Positions 1 to 11,940 of a stretch of 64,000 nucleotides of DNA are shown here, in pieces (position 1 is the first letter of the stretch; each line of letters starts with the position of its first letter). The DNA comes from Membranipora membranacea (taxonomy: Eukaryota > Bryozoa > Gymnolaemata > Cheilostomatida > Membraniporidae). The position numbers and the translations under genes were made by a program. The stretch lies in contig OU612071.1 of NCBI GenBank assembly GCA_914767715.1, forward strand, positions 2,976,001 to 3,040,000. The letters are read 5' to 3'. The notes under the pieces were generated by a model. That model saw nothing but the letters and a program-made list of their open reading frames with translations, ran no database searches and was not told the origin of the DNA.

Positions 1-3000
1 GGCTAAAAGAATAACTTGTTACTGTCGCTGATATACAAAACTGACGGAAATATATCAAAGGCAAAAAGCTCACCTATGATTGGCAGTAGATGAAAAAGAA
101 TATAATTTATTTACATCATGGCTCTTTGCATTTGCAAAGGAGAAGTCCCTTAGATGGTCATATTTTCCCAGCACTACCACCTGTTATGCAGTTGAAGAAA
201 ATGAGAAACTGATGTGATGCGAGTTGAGATGGAAAATTGAATCTACAAACCCATGTCTAGAAGATCAAATATAATACGTAACTCTATACAGCGTACAATT
301 TCTGAAGTGTGTATACCACTGCACAACACAGAGTACTCGGCTAGAAATATTGTATATAAAAGCTGTTCTGAGGCCCCCCTTACCCTTGTAATAACCCCTT
401 GTATTAACTAACATATAGCCCTCAATGAATTTCGTCATTTTCTGCGTCTTCAAACCATCAGTATGTTCGCTTTTATCATTTATTGTGTGTGCTTGTTTAT
501 TGCAAAGTATGAAATATGTGTATTGTGGATGGTTGTCAATATTTTTGGGAGTAATTATAGACATTAAAAGGACTACGGCATTGTGGTAAACATAGTAGAC
601 AATAGAATACGACATCACATCCTGTGATGTCTGGCAGCAGACCAATTGGTGTCATCCTTATAAATAACACAAAGGGACCCGCTAGAGATGACATTTTCTA
701 TTGGAACCAAGAATTAGATGATCGGTATATATCTCTCAACTGAATGACAATAGAACAATGTCTTCTTCTCAAACTCATATGTAGTAGATGTTGGTTGTCA
801 TCTCCAGACTAGGAAAATATGTTTGTTTATTTGCCTTTTTAAAGTTAAAAAATTGCAGGAAATATCATTGTTCTGATGTAGTGAAATGTTCAGTGTGATA
901 TATGATATTTGTAAATATGATGCAAGACAGGCTTTTCGATGTCTATGTAAAAAGAATCAAAGCATTAAATTACAATCTATTCTGTATTGTAAAAACAGCG
1001 CTATTATCCCTCTTAAGTATGTTAGACCTCTAAAAATAGATTCAGGAAGTAAAAGGCTACTGAGTGAAAGATCAGAGAACTGCATTATAGATTTAATCAA
1101 TTTTAACTTAATATGACAATACATAATAAAATAATAAATTGATCTGTCATGTTCTTCTTGCTCAGTGAAATAAATGCATTTTTTTCCCATATTAGGGCTG
1201 AGCATTGCTTTAGATATTTTCCCTTTGGCATTACATTATGAAACAAAATCGAATTGAGCCTAATTCCCAATTGGTGGTTATTGATGTTAACGTTCAATTG
1301 TATATAATCGTTGTTCAATGGATTTTAAGTGACTAGCACGGTGTGAGCAGAGTAATATTTTGGTATTGGCAGAGCCCTAAAATCAGGAAAAATCAAACTT
1401 TAGTTTTTAGAGATGTTTTCCATAGTTTGTCCATAGTTCAAAAAAGTCTCCTTCAAGAGTAAGTAGCTGGGAAGGTCTGGTCAAAAAATGGTGTGCTTAG
1501 CTGAAGCAGTACATGAAATATAGGAAAGAAAAAAATTATATATGTCAACCATTGGCAATTATAGCGTTTTAATTCAATAGCTTTGAATGTTCGAACACTG
1601 AGCGTTTGGTGCCTTTCTTAATTGTCTCAGTGACTTTGAAGGGTTCCCCTCTAACCAAATAGGAAGGAGTAGGTAGTATGCAGTGTCATCTTTACAAAGA
1701 TAATCTTTGAACTTAGCACTAAGTCACATAAACTTTAATTCCTGCAACTTGACTAACTCTGGAGAAGAAAAAACTGTACAGCAAAACTGAAACAATGCTA
1801 ATGCCAATGCTAATAAAATCATATGATTATTTGAAAAATTCCCTCAGATATGGTACGTTTTCAACCTGGTTGATCCATTGATCCATTTGAGATATGTCTC
1901 TTGTTCTGTAGGTATCATCGGACAAATGTATTTATATTTTCATATGATTTACAAAATAGATCAATGTAGCCATTATTAACAACACATACATGATATTAAA
2001 GCAAAAAGAACAGCATATAAATAAATACAGTCTTGTTAATTTATCCCATATTTGCATGTAGCTATGGCTACCATGGCCTTTGAGCAGTCCTGTTTGGATT
2101 AAGGTAGACAAGGCCACAACGTGTAGTTTTTATTCTGTACTCAGTGACGAAATTCTAAGAATAAATAAAAATCAATCACATTATTTTAGCAGTAATATAA
2201 TAACACACTATTTACCATGGCATTATTGTTAATAAGATATAACCACAAAGTGCTTTGCATTCAAAAGCTGTTTAGCTTCAACTGATTGTTTGATATAATA
2301 ATGACTTTAATATACGCATTTGAACATGATTCCAAAATCATTGTCTAAGTTTCCTAAAATAACTAAATCTTAATTTTATGACAATTTCCCTTTATGAAAT
2401 TAAAGAAAAGTTGAGAATAGTTGATACATGCTGCATTTTGTCATTATTTCGCACAAATATTTTCTATAATTTGTTGAACACCAGGTCTGACACATTCTGT
2501 GACCTGTCACAATAAGTTGATTTTCTTACCTCTAAAATAGGCTCACGCCGTTCAGCCATTTCTTTCAGGATAGAAACTATCACAGAAGTTGACTGCTTGT
2601 CCCCTGCTGTTTCCTCTACGGAATCATTCAAAGTCTTCATGTCATCCTCTAAATAAGAAACAGTATTGACAGTATGTATAGTGCAGGGATAAATGATCAG
2701 TTAAAATTGAATCAAGAATTGAGTGATTTTAAGTATATTACACGCAAATCAAACATCACATGTCAAACTTACGTCGTCCAATCTTGCCCATGTTGTATTT
2801 CTCTGCTTGTACTGCTCAGTGGTCAGATGAACTAAAAATGAGGTGTCTTTATTTTCTTTTCTCATTTTAAAGTTTGATCCAATATGTGTCATCAGTACAT
2901 ACAACAGTTTTTTCTCCAAGCAGTCTAATTAATATATGTATTTTTTTCGCGAATATACAATCATCTTGTGAATCATTCCCATTCAGCCGCAGGAAAAATA

Positions 3001-3200
3001 AGTTAAAAATAAGAAAGGCTAACTGCCAAAGAACAATAATGCACTGCTATTAAAAATTGATATAATTAATGATGCTTTGAAAAATGACCGGCAAGGAGAA
3101 GAAAGGGAATCATGAATGTGTTGAATGATACGGAATATGTTTACGATTATTATACCATGAGCCTTATATGGAGGCAAGTATGTTCTTTCATAAAACTATT
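1..3200 (+). repeat. Long repeat unit, copy A, direct orientation
   Basis: This stretch matches 35,531-38,870 almost base for base over most of its length (for example around 2,530-2,800 against 38,310-38,590). The main difference is about 220 bp present only in the other copy near 36,093-36,310. It runs off the left edge of the window. It holds one decayed exon (2,530-2,648) but no long open frame. Inverted partial copies follow at 3,300-3,760 and 4,900-6,560. Its nature is not established: it could be a large gene-bearing DNA transposon or a segmental duplication. Confidence 0.75.
2530..2648 (-). pseudogene. Decayed repeat-borne exon, copy 1
   Basis: The exon is read on the minus strand between a pyrimidine-rich TTATTTAG acceptor and a GTAAGA donor. 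It encodes about 39 residues beginning DDMKTLNDSVEET and containing MAERREP. The same exon occurs at 5,490-5,611 (+), 33,640-33,758 (-), 38,311-38,429 (-) and 40,712-40,833 (+). The protein family is not recognised. Conserved splice sites in all copies suggest descent from a once-functional spliced gene that was multiplied with the repeat. Confidence 0.5.
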
Positions 3201-3299
3201 GTGGTGATAGGTAGCACAAAATAAATGAATAAACCAAAACACACCGATAAATGTGATAACGCAGAAAATGACAGAATACGGTTGGGCTAGATGTGATAT

Positions 3300-3760
3300 G
3301 TTCATCAATACACAGAGCCTTATTTCAATGGTAGAGAATTTTACACATTATTTTTAGCTGAAGTCCTGTGTGCTGTGAAGTGAAGTGGTTTACATACTTC
3401 AGTTCATGTTGCATAGAAGTACGGTTTCTATTTAATCATCTTAATATGGGATTTAAGATTCAATTTTTCATCTAAAATCACATCACATGAGTATCTCAAT
3501 TTCTCAGACTGTATGATAAATGGTAGTGCTGGGTATTACCTGTCATATCTAAGAGGCTTTTCCTTTGCAAATGAAACGAGTCATCATGTAAAAAAAGATA
3601 TTAATTGTAATCTACTTCTAGTCATAGGTTCTTCCTTGGATTTCATTCCTTTAGTTTTACTCGTCAGTATCAAGAAAAAATTTTTCCTTTTGCTTGTTTG
3701 CAGCTTTTTTCTTCTCCATTGTTAGTAATATTCCAGAAAAGAAGCTTTATGTGATTCAGT
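3300..3760 (-). repeat. Long repeat unit, inverted fragment
   Basis: This piece is the reverse complement of the start of the long repeat unit (about 1-330 and sequence before it). Shared landmarks are the TGGCAGTAGAT-type and CAGCACACAGGACTTC-type stretches. A direct copy of this inverted piece lies at 39,100-39,560. No coding capacity is visible. Confidence 0.6.
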
Positions 3761-3989
3761 GCAATGTTCAGTGCGTAACATTATGATAACTTGAAAAAAT
3801 GGTGCCGCACACATTCCCCAATTGCACAATATCTGAAAGATCAATATTAGAGGAGATTGACACCCTTTGTTTCAAATATCTTGATATCCACTCTAACAAG
3901 AAGGCAAGTGGCTGTGGTTGTATATATATTAAGTATTTAAAGATTATTTGGCCTCACATCAGCGGCCTTGTAACTGATAGGTTTAATAG

Positions 3990-4900
3990 GCCATTTATAG
4001 AGATAAAGGTTGTATCTCCTTAACAATGTAACACTGCTAGTGTGAGTGGTTTTCATAAGGGCGGAGATATCAAAAATCCTGCAATTCATTGCCGTATACC
4101 AATTCTACATCCTATGCTATCTCAGATTGCTAAGAAAAAATTGAATTCCCAGATTCAAAAGTATCACACCACAAACAAGCTTCTTCACAAATTACAATGT
4201 GGATTTAGAGGAGGATATCCCTGGCTATATTTATAACTGTTTGACAGCAAGGTCATAAATCGTCATCATGTTGCTACGGTGTTCTTCGGTTTGAAAAATT
4301 GTTTTGACTGTGTAGACCATGAAATGCTTCTGTAGACCATGAAATGCTTCTGACAAATGTATCATGTAAAATCTAAAGAGAAAACTGCACTCTCTCATAA
4401 ATTATCTCAAAACAGATAGAACACATATTGACCCAAACAAAGGTGCAGGAAACTCCATATTTTTTTCTGATAGGCATTAGTGTCCCCTAAGGCTCAAGTC
4501 TGGCACCAAGTTTATTCCTCATATTACTCAATGATATTTTTTCAAGCACATTGCATTCCGACGAGCTTGCCTACATTGATGATAAAGTTATCTGTCGAAA
4601 TATGATATACTTAATTATTTATGAAATACTGATCTTCACTTGATAGAAAATTGGTGTAAGAAAAATGGAATGATATTTAATATCAAAAATCTCACTATAT
4701 GCTGATACCCTCTTTTCCCTGTCACACAGCCACATCTCTAGAATTACATCTAAAATTAACGACAATAAACAAGATGTGAAGCCCAAACTTCTCAATTTAA
4801 CTTTGAATGACTCCCTAATATGGGATGATCTTGTAGATCAATCCAAGAACTGCATGCTAGTCAGGAGATGATCCTGTCACTTTTATTTCCAGTATCTCTT
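3990..4900 (+). pseudogene. Decayed non-LTR reverse transcriptase fragment
   Basis: Reading across several frames gives recognisable reverse transcriptase blocks in order: a KLNSQIQKY...LQCGFRGGY stretch (4,130-4,220), an FDCVDHEMLL block (4,300-4,330), a PQGSSLAP-like block (about 4,485-4,510) followed by LFLILLNDIFSS, and a YIDD variant of the catalytic YADD (about 4,575). Frameshifts and stops break it throughout, and the block near 4,315-4,350 contains a short direct duplication. It is a dead LINE remnant of uncertain clade. A shorter copy lies at 39,690-40,070. Confidence 0.6.
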
Positions 4901-6560
4901 TTTTCATATGAGATATCACCAAAAAATATTATTCTTGAGAGAATATACTTGCTCTAAAAGAAGGCACATGGTTTAGTAGCAATAATGTCAACCATATTCA
5001 GTATCATTCAACTCATTCATTTTCCTCTTTCTACTGGTCATTTCACGACTACGATCAAAGCACTATTAATTGTATTATAATTTTTTTATTTCTAATGAAC
5101 TGTTTTTCTTTCTCTTTCCACTTTTCTGATTTCTTAAGTTATTTTTCCTGTACCTGCATGAAAACAATTCATAAAATGATTGTAGATTCACATAAAAAAG
5201 TATTATTGAGAGCGCTAAGAAAAAAACCGTTACAATATGTATTGATGACACATACTGGATCAAACTATAAAATAAGGGGAGAACAGTCTTACACCTCATT
5301 CCAAATTCATCTGACCACTGAGCAGTAAAACCAGAAAAATATAACATGGGCCACCTTGGGAAACGTAAGTGTGACATATGATGTTTGATTTGTATGCAAT
5401 ATATTTACAATCACTTATTTCTTGATTCAGTTTTAACTGATTGTTTATCACCTGCACTACACTTACTGTCAACATTGTTTCTTATTTAGAGCGTGACATG
5501 AAGACTTTGAATGGTGATTCGGTAGAAGAAGCAGCAGGGGACAAGCAGACAACTTCTGTGATAGTTTCTATCCTGACAGACATGGCTGAACGGCGTGAGC
5601 CTTTCGCAGAGGTAAGAAAATGTTATCAACTCATTGTGACAAGTCAATGAGGGAATGCTAATGAGTTAGTTAATGACAGAATGCAGCATGTATTAGTTAT
5701 TTACAACTTTTACTAAATTTCATACAGGCAAATTTTCATATAGTTTTGATTCATTATTGTGATAAACATGGAATTCCCCACTGCAAAAATCTCGTTCAAA
5801 TGCATATATTAACAATCGTTTGTTTGAAAATAATTGCTTGAAGCTTAACAGCTGTGAATGCAAAATACTTTGCGGTTCTATTTGATCAACGATAACGTAA
5901 ATAGGGTGGTATAAAATTACTGTATAAATAATGTTGTTGTATTCTATATTTTTCATAGACTTTATTCACTGACTCAAGAAGAAAATATACATGCTGTGGC
6001 ACTGCCTATCTTGATTCTAAATGGACTGCTCAAAGACCATGGTAGTCATAGCAATGTGCATCATCTGGCTAAATGAAGAAGACTTTATATATATATACTG
6101 TTTTTTTCAATTTTATACGATAAATATGCTTTCTTAATAATTTCTACACTGATCTATTTTGTAAAGCATATAAAAATATAAATACATTTAGTCTGATGAT
6201 GCCTACCGATCAAGTATAGAGAAATATCTCAAATTAATCATTATTGCTCCAGTTACATGTTACAAGTTACAAGCCTGCTGATTTAAGGCCATGTAATCTT
6301 CGAAACCTAAACATATATACAAGAATGACCATTTTCCTTCTTGTAAGAAGCGCATATTTAGATATTTGAAATGCACATTACAAAATTTCATCAGTATGCT
6401 GACTGATAACAAATGAGATCAGTTTGACTAATCTTGGTCCCATTCCTTTTTCTATGTTATGGAAGTGAATATGGCATTCCTTTCATTCAGCCAACAGATT
6501 TACTCTCAATTATGATTGCATTGTGTTGGCCTGTGTTTCCATTCACTTGAGATATTGTTT
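4900..6560 (-). repeat. Long repeat unit, inverted copy with two exon remnants
   Basis: This is the reverse complement of roughly 3,200-1,880 of the direct unit and closely matches 40,080-41,480. It holds a first-exon remnant ending at a GTAAGT donor at 5,364 and the second exon at 5,490-5,611. The first exon carries an in-frame stop just before its donor, whereas the equivalent minus-strand exon at 38,554-38,763 is open, so this copy is non-functional. Confidence 0.6.
5490..5611 (+). pseudogene. Decayed repeat-borne exon, copy 2
   Basis: This is the plus-strand copy of the exon described at 2,530-2,648, encoding RDMKTLNGDSVEEAAGDK and so on up to MAERREPFAE. It sits between a TTATTTAG acceptor and a GTAAGAAA donor. 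The open frame and both splice signals survive, but the upstream exon in this copy has a premature stop. Confidence 0.5.
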
Positions 6561-7914
6561 GATTGAAGAATGTGTGTGGTGTCATTTTTTTTCAATTTAG
6601 GTGACTCTGTGTCACTCTGAGCTTTGTATTGAGTCACATTGAGCTTTTTTGCCTTGAATATCATTAACATTGGAGGAGAAAAAAGCTGTAAAAAGCAAAA
6701 AGGAAAAATAATTACTGTTGCTGATGAGAAAAACTGAAGGAAAAAAGTTCACCTGTGATTGGCAGTACATGAGAAAGAATATAATTTCTTTACATAATGA
6801 CACTTTGAATTTGCAAAGGAGAATATTTCCCAGCACTACCATCTGCTATGCAGTTTAAGGAATTGAGATACTTATGTGAGGTGATTTTGGATGGAAAATT
6901 TAATCTAAAATCCCATGTCTAGAAGAACAAATCTAAACCTTAACTATACAGCGTACCGTTTCTTAAGTGTATATACCACTGCACAACACACAGGACATCA
7001 GCTAGAAGTACTGTATAAAAATGATATACTGAGGCCTCCCCTACCATTTTAATAACCCTGTATATTGATTACCATATTGCCCTCAGTGAATTACATCATT
7101 TTCATCATCAGTGTATCAGTTTTTTATTATATGTGTGTTGTTGTTTATTGTAAAGTATAAAGTATGTTTGTCGCTAGTTTTGGTAAATACAGAGGCATAT
7201 AGCATGGCAGACATAAAAAGGAAATCGCTACTGCTTATGGTAGACAATATAATATGGCATCACAGGATGTGATGTCATATTAGCAGACCAATTAGTGTCA
7301 TCATAATAGGTATGGCATAAATAACACAAAGGGATCCGCTAGAGATGACATTTAGAGTTAAAAAACTGCAGGAAATATTATTGATGTGATTTAGTGAAAC
7401 GTTCAGTGTGATTTGTGATATTTGTAAATATGATGTAGTACACATTTTTTTGATTTCTTTGTAAAAATATCCAAAAATTAAATTACAACTCTATTCTGTA
7501 TTTTAAAAGCATCGCTACTATCTTTATTAAATCTGTGAAACCATTAAAAAATCTCTTCAGGAAATAAAAGGCTACTGAGTCAAAGATCAGAAAAAAACAT
7601 TACAGATTGAAACATTTTTAACTTAATATGATAATACATAATAATACAATAAATTGATCTGTCACTTTCTTCTTGACCTCATTTAAATGTTCAGATACTG
7701 AGAGTTTGGTGGCTTTCTTAATTGTCTCAATGACTTTCAGGGGTTCCCCCTCTAACCAAATAGGAGGGAGTAGGTAGTATGCAGTGTCATCTTGACAAAC
7801 ATAATCTTTGAACTATGCACTAAATCACATAAACTTTATTTCCTGCAACATGACTATCTCCTGAGAATAAAAATAAAGTGTTCAGCAAAACTGAAACAAT
7901 GCTAATGCCAATGC
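6560..7914 (+). repeat. Long repeat unit, copy C, first segment
   Basis: This matches about 35,455-36,900 and 1-1,100, then jumps to the 1,590-1,800 equivalent, so it is a shortened direct copy. It is interrupted after 7,914 by a TA-flanked element and resumes at 11,195, then again at 33,186 after a second insertion. No gene is visible in it. Confidence 0.6.
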
Positions 7915-7916
7915 TA

Positions 7917-10900
7917 CTCAGTTCATTAAAAGTATTGGCTGAATTTAGTGATTATCTCCTCCTGACCAAACTTTGAACTTCACTCTAGGGAAGTGTATTT
8001 ATCATAGGTGAATTAGACCCACATGTAATTATGCATTATACTAATATAAACCCAATGAGCAACAGTAATATTTAAAAAAATAATATTTCGCAAAGAAATC
8101 TACAAAAAACAGCCTTTACTAACAAGGTAATGTATCGCAAACCTACTTCCAATAGTCCGATTTCTTCCAAATTTTTTTTGGTCGTTTAAAATAGGGCTGT
8201 CCAAAAATGACAATTTTTGCATCATTGCAAATTGCAAACAAGCAAAATGTAACATGCATATCTATTTTTTAAAAGTATGCCTGATGTATGCTAACGATTG
8301 CGCAATAGGCCAGAGACATTAGCCTTTGATATACTCTCTTTGTCTAAACAAAGCCCCATCTATAACAAGCGTTTAATTCAATCAATGTATGAGGCACAAT
8401 AATCCTTTGTCCCAAATGCCACAAGTACAATTATGATCCACTACAGTTTGCCTAATACTGTTAATACCAAAGATTATAAATTGTTAACACTACATTTTAC
8501 AAAATATTCTGATCAGAAAATAAATTATTGATGGCGCTGATTCGAATCGAGTAATCTAGCAGAAAATCTCATCATTCAACATCAATTGTGGAAATGAGTC
8601 TCGGGCAAAATTGGTTTTGTTTGGTTTCCCATCTTATTTCAATGTTTAAAATCTCAATAAGATTTTTTATTCATGTGAAGTTAAGTTGTAATTTCCATGT
8701 TTATATAGGTTAGCTCACCTTTGTCAAACAACAGATTGTCGGGGAAAGTGCATGAGTTTTACACTATTCAATTGACTCGCTCCACGACCAGTAGAGCCTC
8801 CCTGAGCCAAGTAAGCAAGCCAGTGAAACCATGACGTGAATGGTTACTAATATTATTATAATCTCATATGACACATGCCTCCACAATATACTGACTCTGT
8901 CGGTCCGAAAAGATCTTTCTTGTACTTTTGTGATGGCTTATTTAGTCAAACGACAATGCATCTTTAAATTTAGAAAGTGTGGCTAAAATTGATTATATTT
9001 TAGTTGCTTCGATTATTTATAAATGCAAAAAGCATGCTAAGAAGTTGGTGGTATATGCTAAGAGTGTCAGTCGCTAAGCACGCATGTATTGGAGGTCATG
9101 GGTTTGGTTAGTCCCCTGGGCTTGACAATAGGCAGGCATGGGTCACTCTTTGATTATAGATTTTTGCAAGAAACTGATCTATGAATACTGAATTGCAATC
9201 TATCTATTATGATAAAGGGAAGGTTACCAAAATATGTGCATGTCTTGGTACTGAGCATAGGGATTCATAAGTTAAAATTGAGATAGGAGCTGGGCAATGT
9301 TTAACACAGCATAATTTATTATTCTAGCAATTTCAATTGTAAGCAGAGGCTGTACACACAACATTCTTCTCATATAGGGTTATCATGTGCTGCTTTTCAT
9401 AATGATGTGCAATTGTGTGGTTAATTAAAATTGTTTTAAAATCAGCTGCTTGAGCTATTGTTTGGTGACAAGATTAAGTGGACATAATCTCATAATTGTG
9501 TTGGTTTGCGTTGTCGCAATGTCTCTCTGTTTAGTCCTACAATCAAATGATTTGCTATGTAGTGCTCTCATATTTACAGGTAGGCATACTAGTAGTGATT
9601 GCTGGCATTAGGCTTACAAAACAATGGCTAATAATTTAGACTTGCGCAATATAATTTTGAATTAAGACCCCTGTAACTAGTGCTGTCACGATACATTCAT
9701 ATCGGGAAGACCTAATCGATCACACCTCATTATCGCGATTTAATAAGGTGACAGCTGAAGTTGATTGCACAGCCGTAAATTCATTGTCACGGTTACTATG
9801 GTTGATATATGGTTATTACGATTCCTCTTTTCATTCACACAATACCTTATCACACTTTCAATTCACTCACTAACTAATCTCAAAGATTATAACTATATAT
9901 CGATACCTAAAATCGAAAAGGAGATCGGTAAGGAAACCGATAAGGAGAAATGGAAAATCGAAATTGAGACAAGGGTTGGTTGAAAGCGAAGGTGTAAAAT
10001 CGAAAAAATTGAAATCGGGAAAATCGATGCCACAATCAGAATCGAGGCAGTCCTAGCCAAATACAAAATTGTGACAGCGCTACCTGTAACTCCTTGCTCT
10101 CTGTATGGCATCACAGCCCTCAACACAGTGAACAATAATATCCTCATGACAGGTAGATACCATAGTAAATACCTTTCATACTGTAATTTTATTTATCTGG
10201 ATACCCAACTAACCATATTGACTTCAAGCTGTTGATGGCATATGCCCAAGGAGCTATTGGTGACTGCATTTGGGAATATTCTAGCTCAAATTAAGCTGCA
10301 AAATGAAATCCCTGTCATGCCTTCTCTGGTGTTTACCTGATCATAATCGAATAGTAACTAGAAAGTGTTTTATATCTGATATAATATGCCTCTATAATAT
10401 CAATACTACTAATATTAGGGCTTCTTTGAGGGAAGGATTTGGGATTCGAAATGTGACACTTATTTTTGCTCAAATCAGAAGCACTGCCCAATCTACTCTT
10501 AAAGATTTTGCTTGAAAGACAGTAATTTATTTTTGAAACAACCCTGATAAACTTCAAAAATTTTTAATTGACATTGTTTCCTCGATTAATCCTTGTTTGA
10601 AATGTGATAGTGTCAGGCCTTCTTGTGTATTTCGTAGTATTAAAATATTTTATAATTGTTTGATGGGTATCCCTGGATCAAACTTTGTTCGTATCGCTGG
10701 TTAAGGTGGGTTGATTCAAGTACCAGTAGATGAATTATGCGAACTCATTTAATCCAACCGCTCAAAAACTATTACCCAGTCCAGCAAAAATATAAAAAAA
10801 CAGTAGTATTGAATTTGGATTGGAAATTGTAAATCAAATATCTATCGCTATCTATTCTATTATTATTTTGCAAGTATAAGGGTTAATGGAGAGTTTTTTT

Positions 10901-11192
10901 AACGACATTAACACAATTGATTGTTCTGCTTGGTGCTTGGAGTTTGAAATAATACCTGTATACAGGCAGAACTTGTATGCTGATAAAATTTCTAATGTTT
11001 GGAGACGTTCAATTTTTGATCCTAGATTCTTCTTCTGTAAAGAATTATCTATGTTTAGCCGGATACAAGGACGGGATTTGAAAAATTGGGCAAAGTGGGA
11101 TAACTTCTAGTTCATAATGAGAACAAAATTGTATGAAAATGAGAAGATAACTCTACAGCAACTTGAAGCCAAAATACTTTTAATGAACTGAG
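7917..11192. mobile_element. 3.28-kb TIR element with TA target duplication (Tc1/mariner-like insertion)
   Basis: The ends are inverted repeats of about 20 bp, CTCAGTTCATTAAAAG... on the left and its reverse complement on the right. They are flanked by TA at 7,915-7,916 and 11,193-11,194. Removing the element restores the sequence found at the matching position of copies A and B (...AATGCTAAYAAAATCAT), so the insertion boundaries are well supported. No intact transposase is present; the only frames are under about 75 codons and unrecognised. A hAT MITE lies inside it. TA duplication is typical of the Tc1/mariner superfamily, but without a transposase the class remains an inference. Confidence 0.7.
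9678..10082. mobile_element. hAT-type MITE, 405 bp
   Basis: The terminal inverted repeats read TAGTGCTGTCACGAT on the left and the near-exact reverse complement on the right (ATTGTGACAGCGCTA). Both ends are flanked by the same 8-bp sequence CCTGTAAC (9,670-9,677 and 10,083-10,090). An 8-bp target duplication with TAGNGCTGTCA-like ends is characteristic of the hAT superfamily. The interior is rich in ATCGAT/AAATCGA words and has no coding capacity, so it depended on an autonomous partner for movement. It lies inside the TA-flanked element. Confidence 0.85.
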
Positions 11193-11194
11193 TA

Positions 11195-11940
11195 ACAAAA
11201 TCATATTATTATTTGAAAAATTCCCTTAGATATGCTACTTTTTCAACCTGAAAAACCTGTTTGAGATAAATTGCAAAGAACAATGTGTTTCTCTCCGTCT
11301 CAGATGTAGCAAATGTTCGGTGCTGGGCCAAATTTCGAGAGAAGGAAAAAAGATTAATACCAATTTTCCTCGTCCAGGGTTAGTATAATTACAATTTGTT
11401 GGTTAAAAAAATCTCCCCCTCCCCCACAAGTACATAATAGCATAGTATGATACCCCACAAGTACATAGTAGCATAGTATGATGATCGACATGGTTATAGC
11501 TTACACAAAACTAATTTTGAATGGCTCCAATGATTTTTTTTACTCTACTTCAGTATTGATTCTGATGTTCACTTGTTCCATTTTGTGAAGCTAACCTTTT
11601 CACTACTCATCTCGAGGGGAAAGTGCTTCAGTGCATTGGTGACTTGATAGAGATTACATAAAGCAACAACCTCACAGTAAAGAGTTTGAAAACCCTGAAA
11701 AATTGATGTTGGACCATCAATAGTTCAGGAGAAAGAATGATCCATTTGAGATACATCTCTTGTTCTGTAAGTATCATCGGGCAAATGTATTTATATTTTC
11801 ATATGCTTTACAAAATAGATCTATGTAGCAATTATTAAGAAAACATATATGATATTAAATTGAAAAAGTACAGCATCTACATAAATAAAGTCTTGTTAAT
11901 TTACTCCATATTTGCATGTAGCTATGGCTACCATGGCCTT
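11195..11940 (+). repeat. Long repeat unit, copy C, second segment
   Basis: The sequence resumes the repeat directly after the TA-flanked element. Its last 200 bp (11,740-11,940) match 1,870-2,080. The middle part (about 11,250-11,735), missing from copy A, is the reverse complement of 41,470-41,960, so it belongs to a fuller version of the unit. It includes a 30-bp direct duplication near 11,415-11,480 (CACAAGTACATARTAGCATAG). It stops abruptly at 11,940 within a word that continues at 33,186. Confidence 0.65.

Noticed and set aside
265-645. 126-codon open frame on the minus strand
   Set aside because: It is repeat sequence; the corresponding stretch of copy B is interrupted by an extra segment and the frame is not preserved.
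9049-9150. Possible SINE or tRNA-like head
   Set aside because: The box B-like region (GGGTTTGGTTAGTCCC) is too far from the consensus.
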